Part shown: positions 53,037-59,764 of the stretch, piece by piece
Numbering within the stretch: the stretch's first letter is position 1
Layout: the number at the start of each line of letters is the position of its first letter
NCBI GenBank assembly: GCA_026399735.1
Contig: JAPLQK010000086.1
Coordinates: forward strand, 1-59,764
Length of the DNA: 59,764 nucleotides
From: Pseudomonadota bacterium
GTDB taxonomy: Bacteria; Pseudomonadota; Gammaproteobacteria; Burkholderiales; Gallionellaceae
Reading direction: 5' to 3'
Notes under the pieces: model-generated
Seen by the model: only the letters and a program-made list of their open reading frames with translations
Databases searched by the model: none
Told to the model about the DNA's origin: nothing
Program-made: the position numbers and the translations under genes

Positions 53037-53212
53037 CCGACGCTACCCGTGCCGCCAATCTGTTGAACGAACTCGAACACCTGAACGAGCACACGCCGTT
53101 TGCTGGTGGAGCATAACTGCGACGGGTACGGGACGAACACGAGGCGGTCGATAGCGATGATTTGTTGCTTGTGCAGGAATGGTTGTGGGCATCCAAGCCG
53201 ACTGCACAGTGA
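53033..53212 (+). pseudogene. disrupted small ORF after vapC
   Basis: A frame opens at ATG 53033 overlapping the vapC stop and reads MTDATRAANLLNELEHLNEH, then meets an in-frame TAA at 53114-53116. The same frame continues open as LRRVRDEHEAVDSDDLLLVQ... to TGA at 53210-53212. It may be a third gene of the toxin-antitoxin operon inactivated by a stop, or two chance frames. The family is not recognised. Confidence 0.35.
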
Positions 53213-53275
53213 GCAGGGGCGGAAATTACAAGTTTTTACAATTTATTGGTTGTTGTTTGTCGGGAAATGTGAAAA

Positions 53276-53695
53276 ATGGCGGCGATAATGAGTGAGCACA
53301 AGGTTTTTAGCTGGCCGGTGCGCGTGTATTTTCAGGACACGGATGCAGGCGGCGTGGTCTATCATGCCAGTTATGTGAATTTTATGGAGCGCGCGCGGAC
53401 TGAATGGTTGCGCACTCACGGCTACAGCAATGCAGGGCTGATGAAGGAATTCGGTGTGATGTTTGTGGTGCGTTCGATGAAGCTTGACTATCTGAAGCCT
53501 GCGCAACTGGACGATATGCTGGATGTCACGGCGCAGGTGATGGAGATCGGGCGCAGCCGCCTCACCTTGCGGCAAAGCGTGTGCCGCGAGGATGAAGTGC
53601 TGACGACCGGTGAAGTGCATCTGGTTTGCGTTTCTAGGGAAACCTTCAAGCCGGTCAGGGTGCCGGAAGCGCTGAGCTTAAAATGGAATATTTAA
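53276..53695 (+). CDS. ybgC: Tol-Pal system-associated acyl-CoA thioesterase
   Basis: A 139-residue hotdog-fold thioesterase. The catalytic segment is QDTDAGGVVYHASYVNFMERARTEWLR with the active-site Asp. It heads the tol-pal cluster and is 12 bases from tolQ. ATG 53276 or ATG 53288 (MSEHKVF) may be the start. YbgC hydrolyses acyl-CoA or acyl-ACP and is thought to link phospholipid metabolism with the Tol complex. Confidence 0.95.
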   Translation: MAAIMSEHKVFSWPVRVYFQDTDAGGVVYHASYVNFMERARTEWLRTHGYSNAGLMKEFGVMFVVRSMKLDYLKPAQLDDMLDVTAQVMEIGRSRLTLRQSVCREDEVLTTGEVHLVCVSRETFKPVRVPEALSLKWNI

Positions 53696-53707
53696 GAAAG
53701 GTTACGA

Positions 53708-54385
53708 ATGGAAGTGACGCAGGATTTGTCGTTTATACATCTGATCAGCAATGCCAGCGTACTGGTGCAGATGGTGCTGGGGCTGCTGCTGCTGGTGTCG
53801 ATGCTGTCATGGTGGTATATCTTTCTCAAGTTGTTTGCGATTCGCCGGGAAAAAAGGCTGACGAGCGAGTTTGAAGAAGCTTTCTGGCGCAATCCCAATC
53901 TGAACGAGGTTTACAAGACGGTCAGCAGCACGACACGATCCGATCAGGGTGCGCTGGAGCGCATCTTTGCGGCCGGTTTTGTAGAATTTGTGAAGCTGAA
54001 AAAACAGCATGGCGTCGATGGCAGCGCGGTGATGGACGGTACGCGCCGGGCGATGCGCGCCACCTATCAGCGCGAGATGGACAGGCTGGAAGCGCATCTG
54101 GCGTTTCTGGCTTCGGTCGGTTCGGTCAGTCCCTATGTCGGCCTGTTTGGTACGGTGTGGGGAATTATGAATGCATTCAGAGGGTTGGCGAATGTAGGTC
54201 AGGCAACGCTGGCGCACGTCGCGCCCGGCATTGCAGAAGCGCTGGTCGCGACTGCGATGGGATTGTTTGCGGCGATTCCGGCGGTGGTGGCCTATAACCG
54301 TTATGCGCATGCCATCGACCGTCTGGCAACGCGCTTTGAAAGCTTTACCGAAGAGTTTTCCAATGTATTGCAGCGCCAGCCATGA
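53708..54385 (+). CDS. tolQ: Tol-Pal proton-channel subunit TolQ
   Basis: A 225-residue inner-membrane protein with three helices (about 18-40, 135-160, 170-195) of the MotA/TolQ/ExbB family. The conserved SVSPYVGLFGTVWGIMNAF stretch and an Ala/Gly-rich third helix are clear. With TolR it uses the proton-motive force to energise TolA during outer-membrane constriction. Confidence 0.97.
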   Translation: MEVTQDLSFIHLISNASVLVQMVLGLLLLVSMLSWWYIFLKLFAIRREKRLTSEFEEAFWRNPNLNEVYKTVSSTTRSDQGALERIFAAGFVEFVKLKKQHGVDGSAVMDGTRRAMRATYQREMDRLEAHLAFLASVGSVSPYVGLFGTVWGIMNAFRGLANVGQATLAHVAPGIAEALVATAMGLFAAIPAVVAYNRYAHAIDRLATRFESFTEEFSNVLQRQP

Positions 54386-54422
54386 TATTGATTTTATTTA
54401 ATTTTTTATCCGAGAGGTATTT

Positions 54423-54848
54423 GTGAGATCAGGCGCGCGTAACAAAAATCGCCTGATGAACGATATCAATGTCGTGCCGTACATCGACGTGATGCTGGTT
54501 CTGCTGGTGATTTTCATGGTGGCGGCGCCGATGATGAATCCCGGTCAGGTTGATCTGCCGCAGGTCGGCCAGTCGTCAACGCCTTCGCCTGCGCCGCTGG
54601 AAGTCATCATCAAAAAGGATGGTGCGCTGGCTTTGCGCGACCATACGCAGGGCGATGAGGAAACACGCGTGTCGCGCGAGGAACTGGTCTCGATCCTGAA
54701 ATCCAGGCAGGATGCGCACGCGGATCAGGCGGTGGTGATTTCGGCTGACAAGAGCGTGCGATATGAGGAAGTGATCAACGTGATGGACGTACTGCAACAG
54801 CAGCACATCAAAAAAGTGGGTCTGTTGACACAAGCTTCGAAAAAATGA
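54423..54848 (+). CDS. tolR: Tol-Pal subunit TolR
   Basis: A 141-residue ExbD/TolR-family protein. It has a short cytoplasmic N-terminus, one membrane helix containing the proton-carrying Asp (PYIDVMLVLLVIFMVAAPMM), and a periplasmic domain ending in a helical VMDVLQQQHIKKVGLLTQ. The start is GTG at 54423 after CGAGAGG; an ATG at codon 12 is less likely. It overlaps tolA by ATGA. Confidence 0.95.
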   Translation: MRSGARNKNRLMNDINVVPYIDVMLVLLVIFMVAAPMMNPGQVDLPQVGQSSTPSPAPLEVIIKKDGALALRDHTQGDEETRVSREELVSILKSRQDAHADQAVVISADKSVRYEEVINVMDVLQQQHIKKVGLLTQASKK

Positions 54849-55594
54849 ATACGGCAGTTTATCAGGAACCCTACAAATTTCCGGCAGGTGTTCTTGCGCT
54901 GATGGTGCATGCAGCGTTTTTTTCGCTGCTGTACTTCGGCTTTTCCTGGCAAACACAGCTGAGTTCACCCGCTGTGATGAGTGTCGAGTTGTGGCTGAGC
55001 CTGCCGGAATCTGTTGCTGCAGCGCCTGTTACTGCACCGCCGGTGAAGGCGGTGGTCGAGATACCGCATCCGGTGCAGCCGGAGGTCGTGATTAAACCGG
55101 ATATCGTGATTCCGGAAAAAAAACTGAAAATAAAGCCCGAGGTTGTCAAACCGGTGCATGAAGTAAAACCCGAGGTAAAACCCAGGGCAAAACCGGAAAC
55201 CAAATTCAGGCTGCCGCCTGGAATAAATACCGTGAGTACCTCTGATCAGGCGGTTTCGGCCGCAACACAGCAAGCTGGGCGCGCTCGTGCCGTGCAGGAA
55301 GCGGCGACGGGCCGCGTGGTGGATGAATATAGCGGTAAAATCAGGGCTAAGATCAAGGGCTTTATTGTGCAACCGCCCAATGTGGCGAATGACGCGAGAG
55401 CCGAATTCGAAGTGACGGTGTTGCCGGGCGGGACAGTATTGCCACCCAGGTTGCTCAAGTCCAGCGGAAATGCGACTTACGATACTGCCGTGGAGCGTGC
55501 GATTCTGAAATCTCAGCCATTGCCGCTGCCGCCGGACGCCGGATTGTTTAGTCGTTTTCGTGAATTAAAACTGAGTTTCAAGCCGGTTGAATAA
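54845..55594 (+). CDS. tolA: Tol-Pal envelope-spanning protein TolA
   Basis: A 249-residue TonB/TolA-like protein with one N-terminal membrane helix (about 15-37) and a short Pro/Lys/Val-rich periplasmic linker (about 55-125). The C-terminal TolA domain (about 155-249) contains FEVTVLPGGTVLPPRLLKSSGN. The linker is short compared with the E. coli helical region (421 residues total). Confidence 0.92.
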   Translation: MNTAVYQEPYKFPAGVLALMVHAAFFSLLYFGFSWQTQLSSPAVMSVELWLSLPESVAAAPVTAPPVKAVVEIPHPVQPEVVIKPDIVIPEKKLKIKPEVVKPVHEVKPEVKPRAKPETKFRLPPGINTVSTSDQAVSAATQQAGRARAVQEAATGRVVDEYSGKIRAKIKGFIVQPPNVANDARAEFEVTVLPGGTVLPPRLLKSSGNATYDTAVERAILKSQPLPLPPDAGLFSRFRELKLSFKPVE

Positions 55595-55607
55595 GAGAGA
55601 TAAGTAC

Positions 55608-56876
55608 ATGTTGAAAATAATGCAAAGTATTCTGGGCTTGTTGATGTTGGCGCAGATGTCCGTGGCAAATGCGGCACTGAGTATCGAAATTATCGGTGCA
55701 GGCGAACACCAGATTCCTGTTTCGTTAGTGCCTATGGGCGGCGATGAGAAGCTGGGTCTGGCGATCAATGATGTCGTGTCGGGTGATTTGCAACGCACAG
55801 GTCTGTTTCGCCTGGTCGATACCACCGGCAAATCGCCTCATGACACTGCTGAAGTGAATTACACCGACTGGCAGTTGCGGGGTGCAGAAGCGCTGGCAAT
55901 CGGGACGGTCAATGCACAGCCCAATGGCCGTATCGAGGCGCGTTTTCGTTTGCTGGATGTGCTCAAACATGTGCAGCTGGCAGGCGAGGCTGTATCGGCA
56001 AATGAGGGGCAAGTCCGCGCGATCGGTCACCGCATCGCTGATTTGATCTATGAAAAACTGACCGGCGACAAGGGCGTGTTCAGTACGCGTATCGCCTATG
56101 TGAACCGGCAGGCTGGCAGGTTCAGCCTGATCGTCGCGGACAGCGATGGTTACAATGAACAAGTCGTACTGAAACATAACGAGCCCATCATGTCTCCTGC
56201 CTGGTCGCCGGACGGCAGTCATCTTGCCTACGTGAGTTTTGAAACCGGTCATGCAGCCGTGTTCGTACAATCGCTGCTCACCAACCAGCGTAAACTGGTG
56301 GCTGACTTCCCCGGCAGCAACAGTGCACCGGCCTGGTCGCCGGACGGTAAGCAATTGGCTGTCGTGTTGACACGCGATGGCAGTTCACAGATATATTTGA
56401 TGCATCCGGATGGCAGCAATGTTCATCGACTGACTTTCAGCGGGTCGATTGATACCGAGCCGAACTTTTCGCCCGATGGGCAAACCCTGCTGTTTACCTC
56501 TGATCGTGGCGGCAGCCCGCAGGTGTATCGCATGCCGGTTGAAGGAGGCGCTGCGCAGCGGCTGACCTTTGGTAATGGAAACTGCTTTTCGCCCCGTCAT
56601 AGTGCGGATGGCAAGTATTTTGTATTTGCCCGCCTGACGGGCGGCAGATTTTACATCGCAGTACAGGATTTTCAGACCGGGCAGATGGAAACTTTAACCG
56701 AGGGCGGCTGGGAGAAAAAACCTAGCTTTGCACCTAACGGCAAGATTATCCTGTTTGCCAGCGAAGCGCGCGGTCGTGGTATATTGGCAACCGTGTCCAG
56801 CGATGGCCGTGTTCAGCAGCACATGTTCACACAAAGCGGAGATGCTCGTGAGCCAGTATGGGGACCAAAACTTTAA
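55608..56876 (+). CDS. tolB: Tol-Pal periplasmic protein TolB
   Basis: A 422-residue exported protein with a signal peptide (cleavage near ANAAL), an N-terminal alpha/beta domain and a six-bladed beta-propeller with repeated (A)WSPDG/FSPDG blades. TolB binds Pal and signals across the envelope. ATG 55608 is chosen because the hydrophobic signal begins there; a frame opening at 55587 adds MNKRDKY. Confidence 0.96.
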   Translation: MLKIMQSILGLLMLAQMSVANAALSIEIIGAGEHQIPVSLVPMGGDEKLGLAINDVVSGDLQRTGLFRLVDTTGKSPHDTAEVNYTDWQLRGAEALAIGTVNAQPNGRIEARFRLLDVLKHVQLAGEAVSANEGQVRAIGHRIADLIYEKLTGDKGVFSTRIAYVNRQAGRFSLIVADSDGYNEQVVLKHNEPIMSPAWSPDGSHLAYVSFETGHAAVFVQSLLTNQRKLVADFPGSNSAPAWSPDGKQLAVVLTRDGSSQIYLMHPDGSNVHRLTFSGSIDTEPNFSPDGQTLLFTSDRGGSPQVYRMPVEGGAAQRLTFGNGNCFSPRHSADGKYFVFARLTGGRFYIAVQDFQTGQMETLTEGGWEKKPSFAPNGKIILFASEARGRGILATVSSDGRVQQHMFTQSGDAREPVWGPKL

Positions 56877-56904
56877 TTTTCTATTAACTATGAGGGATAT
56901 TACC

Positions 56905-57411
56905 ATGAAAAAACTTGTTATCAGCATCGTATTGTTGAATTTGCTGGCCGCCTGCGCCAGCCAAAAGCCACAGGAATCGGCGGCGCCTGCTGCCGCAGCC
57001 AAGAATGATACCGTTGCGACTGCACCTGCTACACAAGCTCAAACCAATATGGATCCGCTGAATGATCCTAAGAGTATTCTGGCTGGTCGCAGCGTGTTTT
57101 ACCCGTTTGATGTGGCTGCTGTTCAGGACGCAGACAAGCCGCTGGTAAAGGCTCATGCCGAATATCTGAGCAAAAATGCAGCGCGTAAAGTACGTCTGGA
57201 AGGCAATTGCGATGAACGCGGCAGCAATGAGTACAATCTGGGCCTGGGTCAGCGTCGTGCAGATGGCGTAAAAAAGATGCTTGAACTGGGCGGTGCAAAA
57301 GCAGCTCAGTTGAACAGCGTCAGCTATGGCGAAGAAAAGCCAAAGGCTACCGCTCACAATGAAGCATCATGGTCACAAAATCGCCGTACTGATCTGAACT
57401 ACGCACAGTAA
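56905..57411 (+). CDS. pal: peptidoglycan-associated lipoprotein Pal
   Basis: A 168-residue outer-membrane lipoprotein with a lipobox (LLAAC) and an Ala-rich linker. Its OmpA-like domain (about 60-168) binds peptidoglycan. The signature is VRLEGNCDERGSNEYNLGLGQRRA, where the usual EGHxDERG carries N and C instead of H and T/A. ATG 56905 is the lipoprotein start; the open frame runs back to 56728 inside tolB. Confidence 0.96.
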   Translation: MKKLVISIVLLNLLAACASQKPQESAAPAAAAKNDTVATAPATQAQTNMDPLNDPKSILAGRSVFYPFDVAAVQDADKPLVKAHAEYLSKNAARKVRLEGNCDERGSNEYNLGLGQRRADGVKKMLELGGAKAAQLNSVSYGEEKPKATAHNEASWSQNRRTDLNYAQ

Positions 57412-57413
57412 TC

Positions 57414-58166
57414 ATGAGTAAGCTCCGCGCCTTGATGTTGTTGGGTTTGTGTTTTGCAGCGCCCGTGAAAGCGGGATTGTTTTCGGACGACGAAGCGCGA
57501 AATAGTATTCAACAGGTTGAGGTGCGGGTGCTCAAGCTTGAAGAGCAGGGAAAGCAACAGATTCAATCGGTATTGGATCAGCAGGGGCAGATAGAAGTAT
57601 TGAACGGCCAACTCCGCAATTTGCGCGGACAGAATGAAGAAACGGCGCATGGCTTGCAGGATGCCGAGAAGCGTGAAAAGGATTTCTATGTGGATCTGGA
57701 TACGCGATTGCGTCATTTGGAGGCCACAGAGGCTGCAGCTGCGCCGAAGCCGGCTGATGTATCCGCTGCTGCGGCAGATCCTGAAGATCCTGTTGTGCAG
57801 AATCGCGCGATTGAGGCGGCTTACGCTCAGGTTAAGGCTGAAAACTATGCAGATGCAGTCAAATCGCTACAGGACTTTCTCCAGAAATATCCGGCTTCGG
57901 TGCATGTCCCGAATGCGGCTTTCTGGTTAGGGAGCGCACAGTTCGCGCTGAAGGATTACAAGGCATCTCTGTTGACTTATCGGGCGTTGCTGAAATTTCA
58001 GCCTGATACAGCCCGTGCGCCAGATGTATATTTCAATATTGCAGGATGTCAGCAGGCATTGAAGGCGGTCGCGCAGGCCACAGCCACGCTCAAGCAGCTG
58101 ATTGCCAAATATCCTGACAGTACTGCAGCCGCCAAAGCGAAAAAGTTATTATCCGCATCTAAGTAA
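57414..58166 (+). CDS. cpoB: Tol-Pal-associated protein CpoB (YbgF)
   Basis: A 250-residue periplasmic protein with a signal peptide (about 1-20), an N-terminal trimeric coiled coil (about 28-105) and C-terminal TPR repeats (about 125-245). CpoB couples the Tol complex to PBP1B peptidoglycan synthesis at constriction. It starts 2 bases after pal. Confidence 0.95.
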   Translation: MSKLRALMLLGLCFAAPVKAGLFSDDEARNSIQQVEVRVLKLEEQGKQQIQSVLDQQGQIEVLNGQLRNLRGQNEETAHGLQDAEKREKDFYVDLDTRLRHLEATEAAAAPKPADVSAAAADPEDPVVQNRAIEAAYAQVKAENYADAVKSLQDFLQKYPASVHVPNAAFWLGSAQFALKDYKASLLTYRALLKFQPDTARAPDVYFNIAGCQQALKAVAQATATLKQLIAKYPDSTAAAKAKKLLSASK

Positions 58167-58172
58167 TTGATT

Positions 58173-58832
58173 ATGTTGAATAAAAATAGTGATTCGACAT
58201 TGCGAATCACCGAGATCTTTTTTTCATTGCAAGGCGAAACCAGTCGCATCGGTTTGCCGACCGTTTTTATCCGCCTGACCGGATGTCCGCTGCGTTGCGT
58301 TTATTGCGATACCGCCTACGCATTTACCGGCGGGAAAAACGTCACACTGACCGAAATTCTCAAACAAGTCGCTCAATATAAGACGCGCTACATTACCGTG
58401 ACCGGCGGCGAACCGTTGTCACAGAAAAACTGTCTGCCGCTGCTCTCGGCGCTCTGTGATGCCGGCTATCAGGTGTCGCTGGAGACCAGCGGTGCGCTGG
58501 ATATCAGTGCTGTGGATGTGCGGGTGATGCGTGTGGTGGACATCAAAACCCCTGCATCCGGCGAAGCTGACAAAAACCGCTGGGAAAATCTGGAGCTGCT
58601 GACCCCGCATGACGAAATTAAATTCGTGTTGTGCGACGAAAATGATTACAACTGGGCCTGTCAAATTCTGGCTCAATACCACCTTGCCGATCAATGCGAG
58701 GTGCTGTTCTCGCCGGCGCAAGGTGAACTGAGTCCCACACAACTGGCAGACTGGATATTGCGGGATGGCTTGCCGGTGCGCTTCCAGTTGCAACTTCACA
58801 AAATACTATGGAACAACGAGGCGGGCCATTGA
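58173..58832 (+). CDS. queE: 7-carboxy-7-deazaguanine synthase
   Basis: Radical SAM enzyme that converts carboxytetrahydropterin to 7-carboxy-7-deazaguanine in queuosine synthesis. The 219 residues include [20 protein letters not shown], the cluster motif CPLRCVYC (CxxxCxxC) and VTGGEPL. ATG 58173 is preferred over an upstream TTG at 58167. It is followed by queC after 10 bases. Confidence 0.95.
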   Translation: MLNKNSDSTLRITEIFFSLQGETSRIGLPTVFIRLTGCPLRCVYCDTAYAFTGGKNVTLTEILKQVAQYKTRYITVTGGEPLSQKNCLPLLSALCDAGYQVSLETSGALDISAVDVRVMRVVDIKTPASGEADKNRWENLELLTPHDEIKFVLCDENDYNWACQILAQYHLADQCEVLFSPAQGELSPTQLADWILRDGLPVRFQLQLHKILWNNEAGH

Positions 58833-58842
58833 GGGAAAACCA

Positions 58843-59520
58843 ATGAAGAACGCCGTCGTATTGTTATCGGGCGGGCTGGATTCGGCAACGGTGCTGGCGA
58901 TGGCGCATGCACAGGGCTATACCTGCTATGCGCTCAGTGTGGACTACGGCCAGCGGCACCATTCCGAACTGGCTGCGGCTGAGCGCGTCGCACAAACTTC
59001 AGGCGCCCGTGAACATCGGGTGGTCAACATCGACCTGACCGGCTTTGGCGGCTCGGCTTTGACGGATAACAATATTGCCGTACCGGAACATGCCTCGGCC
59101 GGAATTCCGCTGACCTATGTGCCCGCACGCAACACCATCATGTTGTCGCTGGCGCTGGCCTGGGCTGAGGTGTTGCATGCGCAGGATATTTTTATCGGCG
59201 TGAATGCGGTGGATTATTCCGGTTATCCGGATTGCCGTCCGGCTTATATCGACGCGTTTGAGCGCATGGCCAATTTGGCCACTCAGGCGGCCGTAGAGGG
59301 GCATCCGCTGACTTTGCACGCGCCTTTGCTGCATCTCTCCAAGGCGGAAATCATCCGGCAGGGAACCTTGCTGGGTGTGAATTATGCGGCAACGGTTTCC
59401 TGTTATCAGGCCGATGATGAAGGGCGTGCGTGCAGGGTATGTGACTCATGTCGTCTGCGCAGCGCCGGATTTGAAGCCGCCGGAGTGGTTGATCCGACTC
59501 GTTACCGTCATCAAAGTTGA
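58843..59520 (+). CDS. queC: 7-cyano-7-deazaguanine synthase
   Basis: ATP-dependent nitrile-forming enzyme that makes preQ0 from 7-carboxy-7-deazaguanine. The 225 residues have the PP-loop [12 protein letters not shown] and a C-terminal zinc site with four cysteines in [23 protein letters not shown] 58843 follows GAGGGAAA. It pairs with queE in the queuosine pathway. Confidence 0.97.
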   Translation: MKNAVVLLSGGLDSATVLAMAHAQGYTCYALSVDYGQRHHSELAAAERVAQTSGAREHRVVNIDLTGFGGSALTDNNIAVPEHASAGIPLTYVPARNTIMLSLALAWAEVLHAQDIFIGVNAVDYSGYPDCRPAYIDAFERMANLATQAAVEGHPLTLHAPLLHLSKAEIIRQGTLLGVNYAATVSCYQADDEGRACRVCDSCRLRSAGFEAAGVVDPTRYRHQS

Positions 59521-59538
59521 ATTAATCAACATTCTTTA

Positions 59539-59566
59539 TTGACACGGCGCGCTGAATACGTATAAT
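59539..59566 (+). promoter_or_regulatory. consensus sigma70 promoter of the tRNA genes
   Basis: TTGACA (59539-59544) and TATAAT (59561-59566) are both perfect, with a 16-base spacer. It lies 17 bases before tRNA-Lys, and GCGCGC-type discriminator sequence follows, as in stringently controlled stable-RNA promoters. Confidence 0.88.
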
Positions 59567-59582
59567 TCGCGCTCCTTGCAGC

Positions 59583-59658
59583 GGGTCGGTAGCTCAGCCG
59601 GTAGAGCAGCGGACTTTTAATCCGTTGGTCGCGAGTTCGAATCTCGCCCGACCCACCA
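59583..59658 (+). tRNA. tRNA-Lys (anticodon TTT)
   Basis: A 76-base cloverleaf with acceptor GGGTCGG/CCGACCC, anticodon loop CTTTTAA (anticodon TTT), T-loop TTCGAAT and encoded 3' CCA. Confidence 0.97.
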
Positions 59659-59686
59659 GTTTGCAAAAGATGTTGTATTTCACCAC

Positions 59687-59762
59687 GCCGCCTTAGCTCA
59701 GTTGGTAGAGCAACCGCCTTGTAAGCGGTAGGTCATCAGTTCGAATCCGATAGGCGGCACCA
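59687..59762 (+). tRNA. tRNA-Thr (anticodon TGT)
   Basis: A 76-base cloverleaf with acceptor GCCGCCT/AGGCGGC, anticodon loop CTTGTAA (anticodon TGT), T-loop TTCGAAT and encoded CCA. It follows tRNA-Lys by 28 bases and probably shares its transcript. Confidence 0.97.
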
Positions 59763-59764
59763 AT

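Noticed and set aside
1..59764. CRISPR arrays, prophage or integrative elements
   Set aside because: No regularly spaced direct repeats, integrase, phage structural or conjugation genes were seen.

Overview
The window is chromosomal DNA of a betaproteobacterium. Gene content and order (priA beside an rrn operon end, argS-SPOR-dsbA, DUF2782-thrB, ybgC-tolQRAB-pal-cpoB-queE-queC, ruvCAB, BPSS1780-type and MEKHLA proteins) point to Nitrosomonadales, probably a Gallionellaceae-like iron-oxidiser relative. The genus is an inference from content; no species marker was computed. Almost all of the window is housekeeping sequence, with dense genes, short gaps and many 4-base ATGA/GTGA overlaps.

Layout. 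1-654: the 3' end of an rRNA operon (5S rRNA and terminator), then a 470-bp scar with an inverted-repeat element, a possible IS remnant and a duplicated terminator. 655-9881: priA, a GlcD-type FAD oxidase, an NYN nuclease, argS, a SPOR protein, dsbA, an SDR and rquA (rhodoquinone synthesis). 9882-10226: a minus-strand small RNA candidate with two anti-Shine-Dalgarno loops. 10227-12900: DUF2782, thrB and two membrane proteins. 12908-15666 (minus): MEKHLA protein and uvrD. 15774-24395: SGNH hydrolase, a cNMP/CBS/DUF294 protein with a DnaQ-like exonuclease, DUF485 and an ActP-type symporter, and a PAS-GGDEF-EAL protein. 24471-33865: a Na,K-ATPase-like P-type ATPase, a ferritin-like protein, ettA, a KTSC protein, a DMT exporter behind a structured leader, a flavoprotein, pepD and a small orphan. 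34033-42745: MFS carrier, stand-alone cNMP domain, FapA-like DUF342 protein, an orphan HATPase and hrpA. 42869-48353: a D,D-carboxypeptidase, maeB, a ParA-like ATPase and yebC. 48406-53212: ruvC, a MenA/UbiA-type prenyltransferase, ruvA, UPF0149, ruvB and vapBC with a decayed third ORF. 53276-59762: the complete tol-pal cluster, queE and queC, then tRNA-Lys and tRNA-Thr.

The most unusual signal is a 93-bp repeat (31 codons) inserted in the same reading frame into two unrelated helicase genes, uvrD (14212-14304) and hrpA (40112-40204). The copies are about 80% identical, and eight of their 19 differences form four compensatory pairs in predicted stems. This resembles the protein-invading palindromic elements known from Rickettsia. 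Other signals are the anti-SD sRNA candidate with a sigmaE-like promoter, a probable attenuator or riboswitch-like leader 22 bases upstream of the DMT exporter, and (GGGGGAA)n tracts that supply the start codon and N-terminus of the SDR and ruvC genes.
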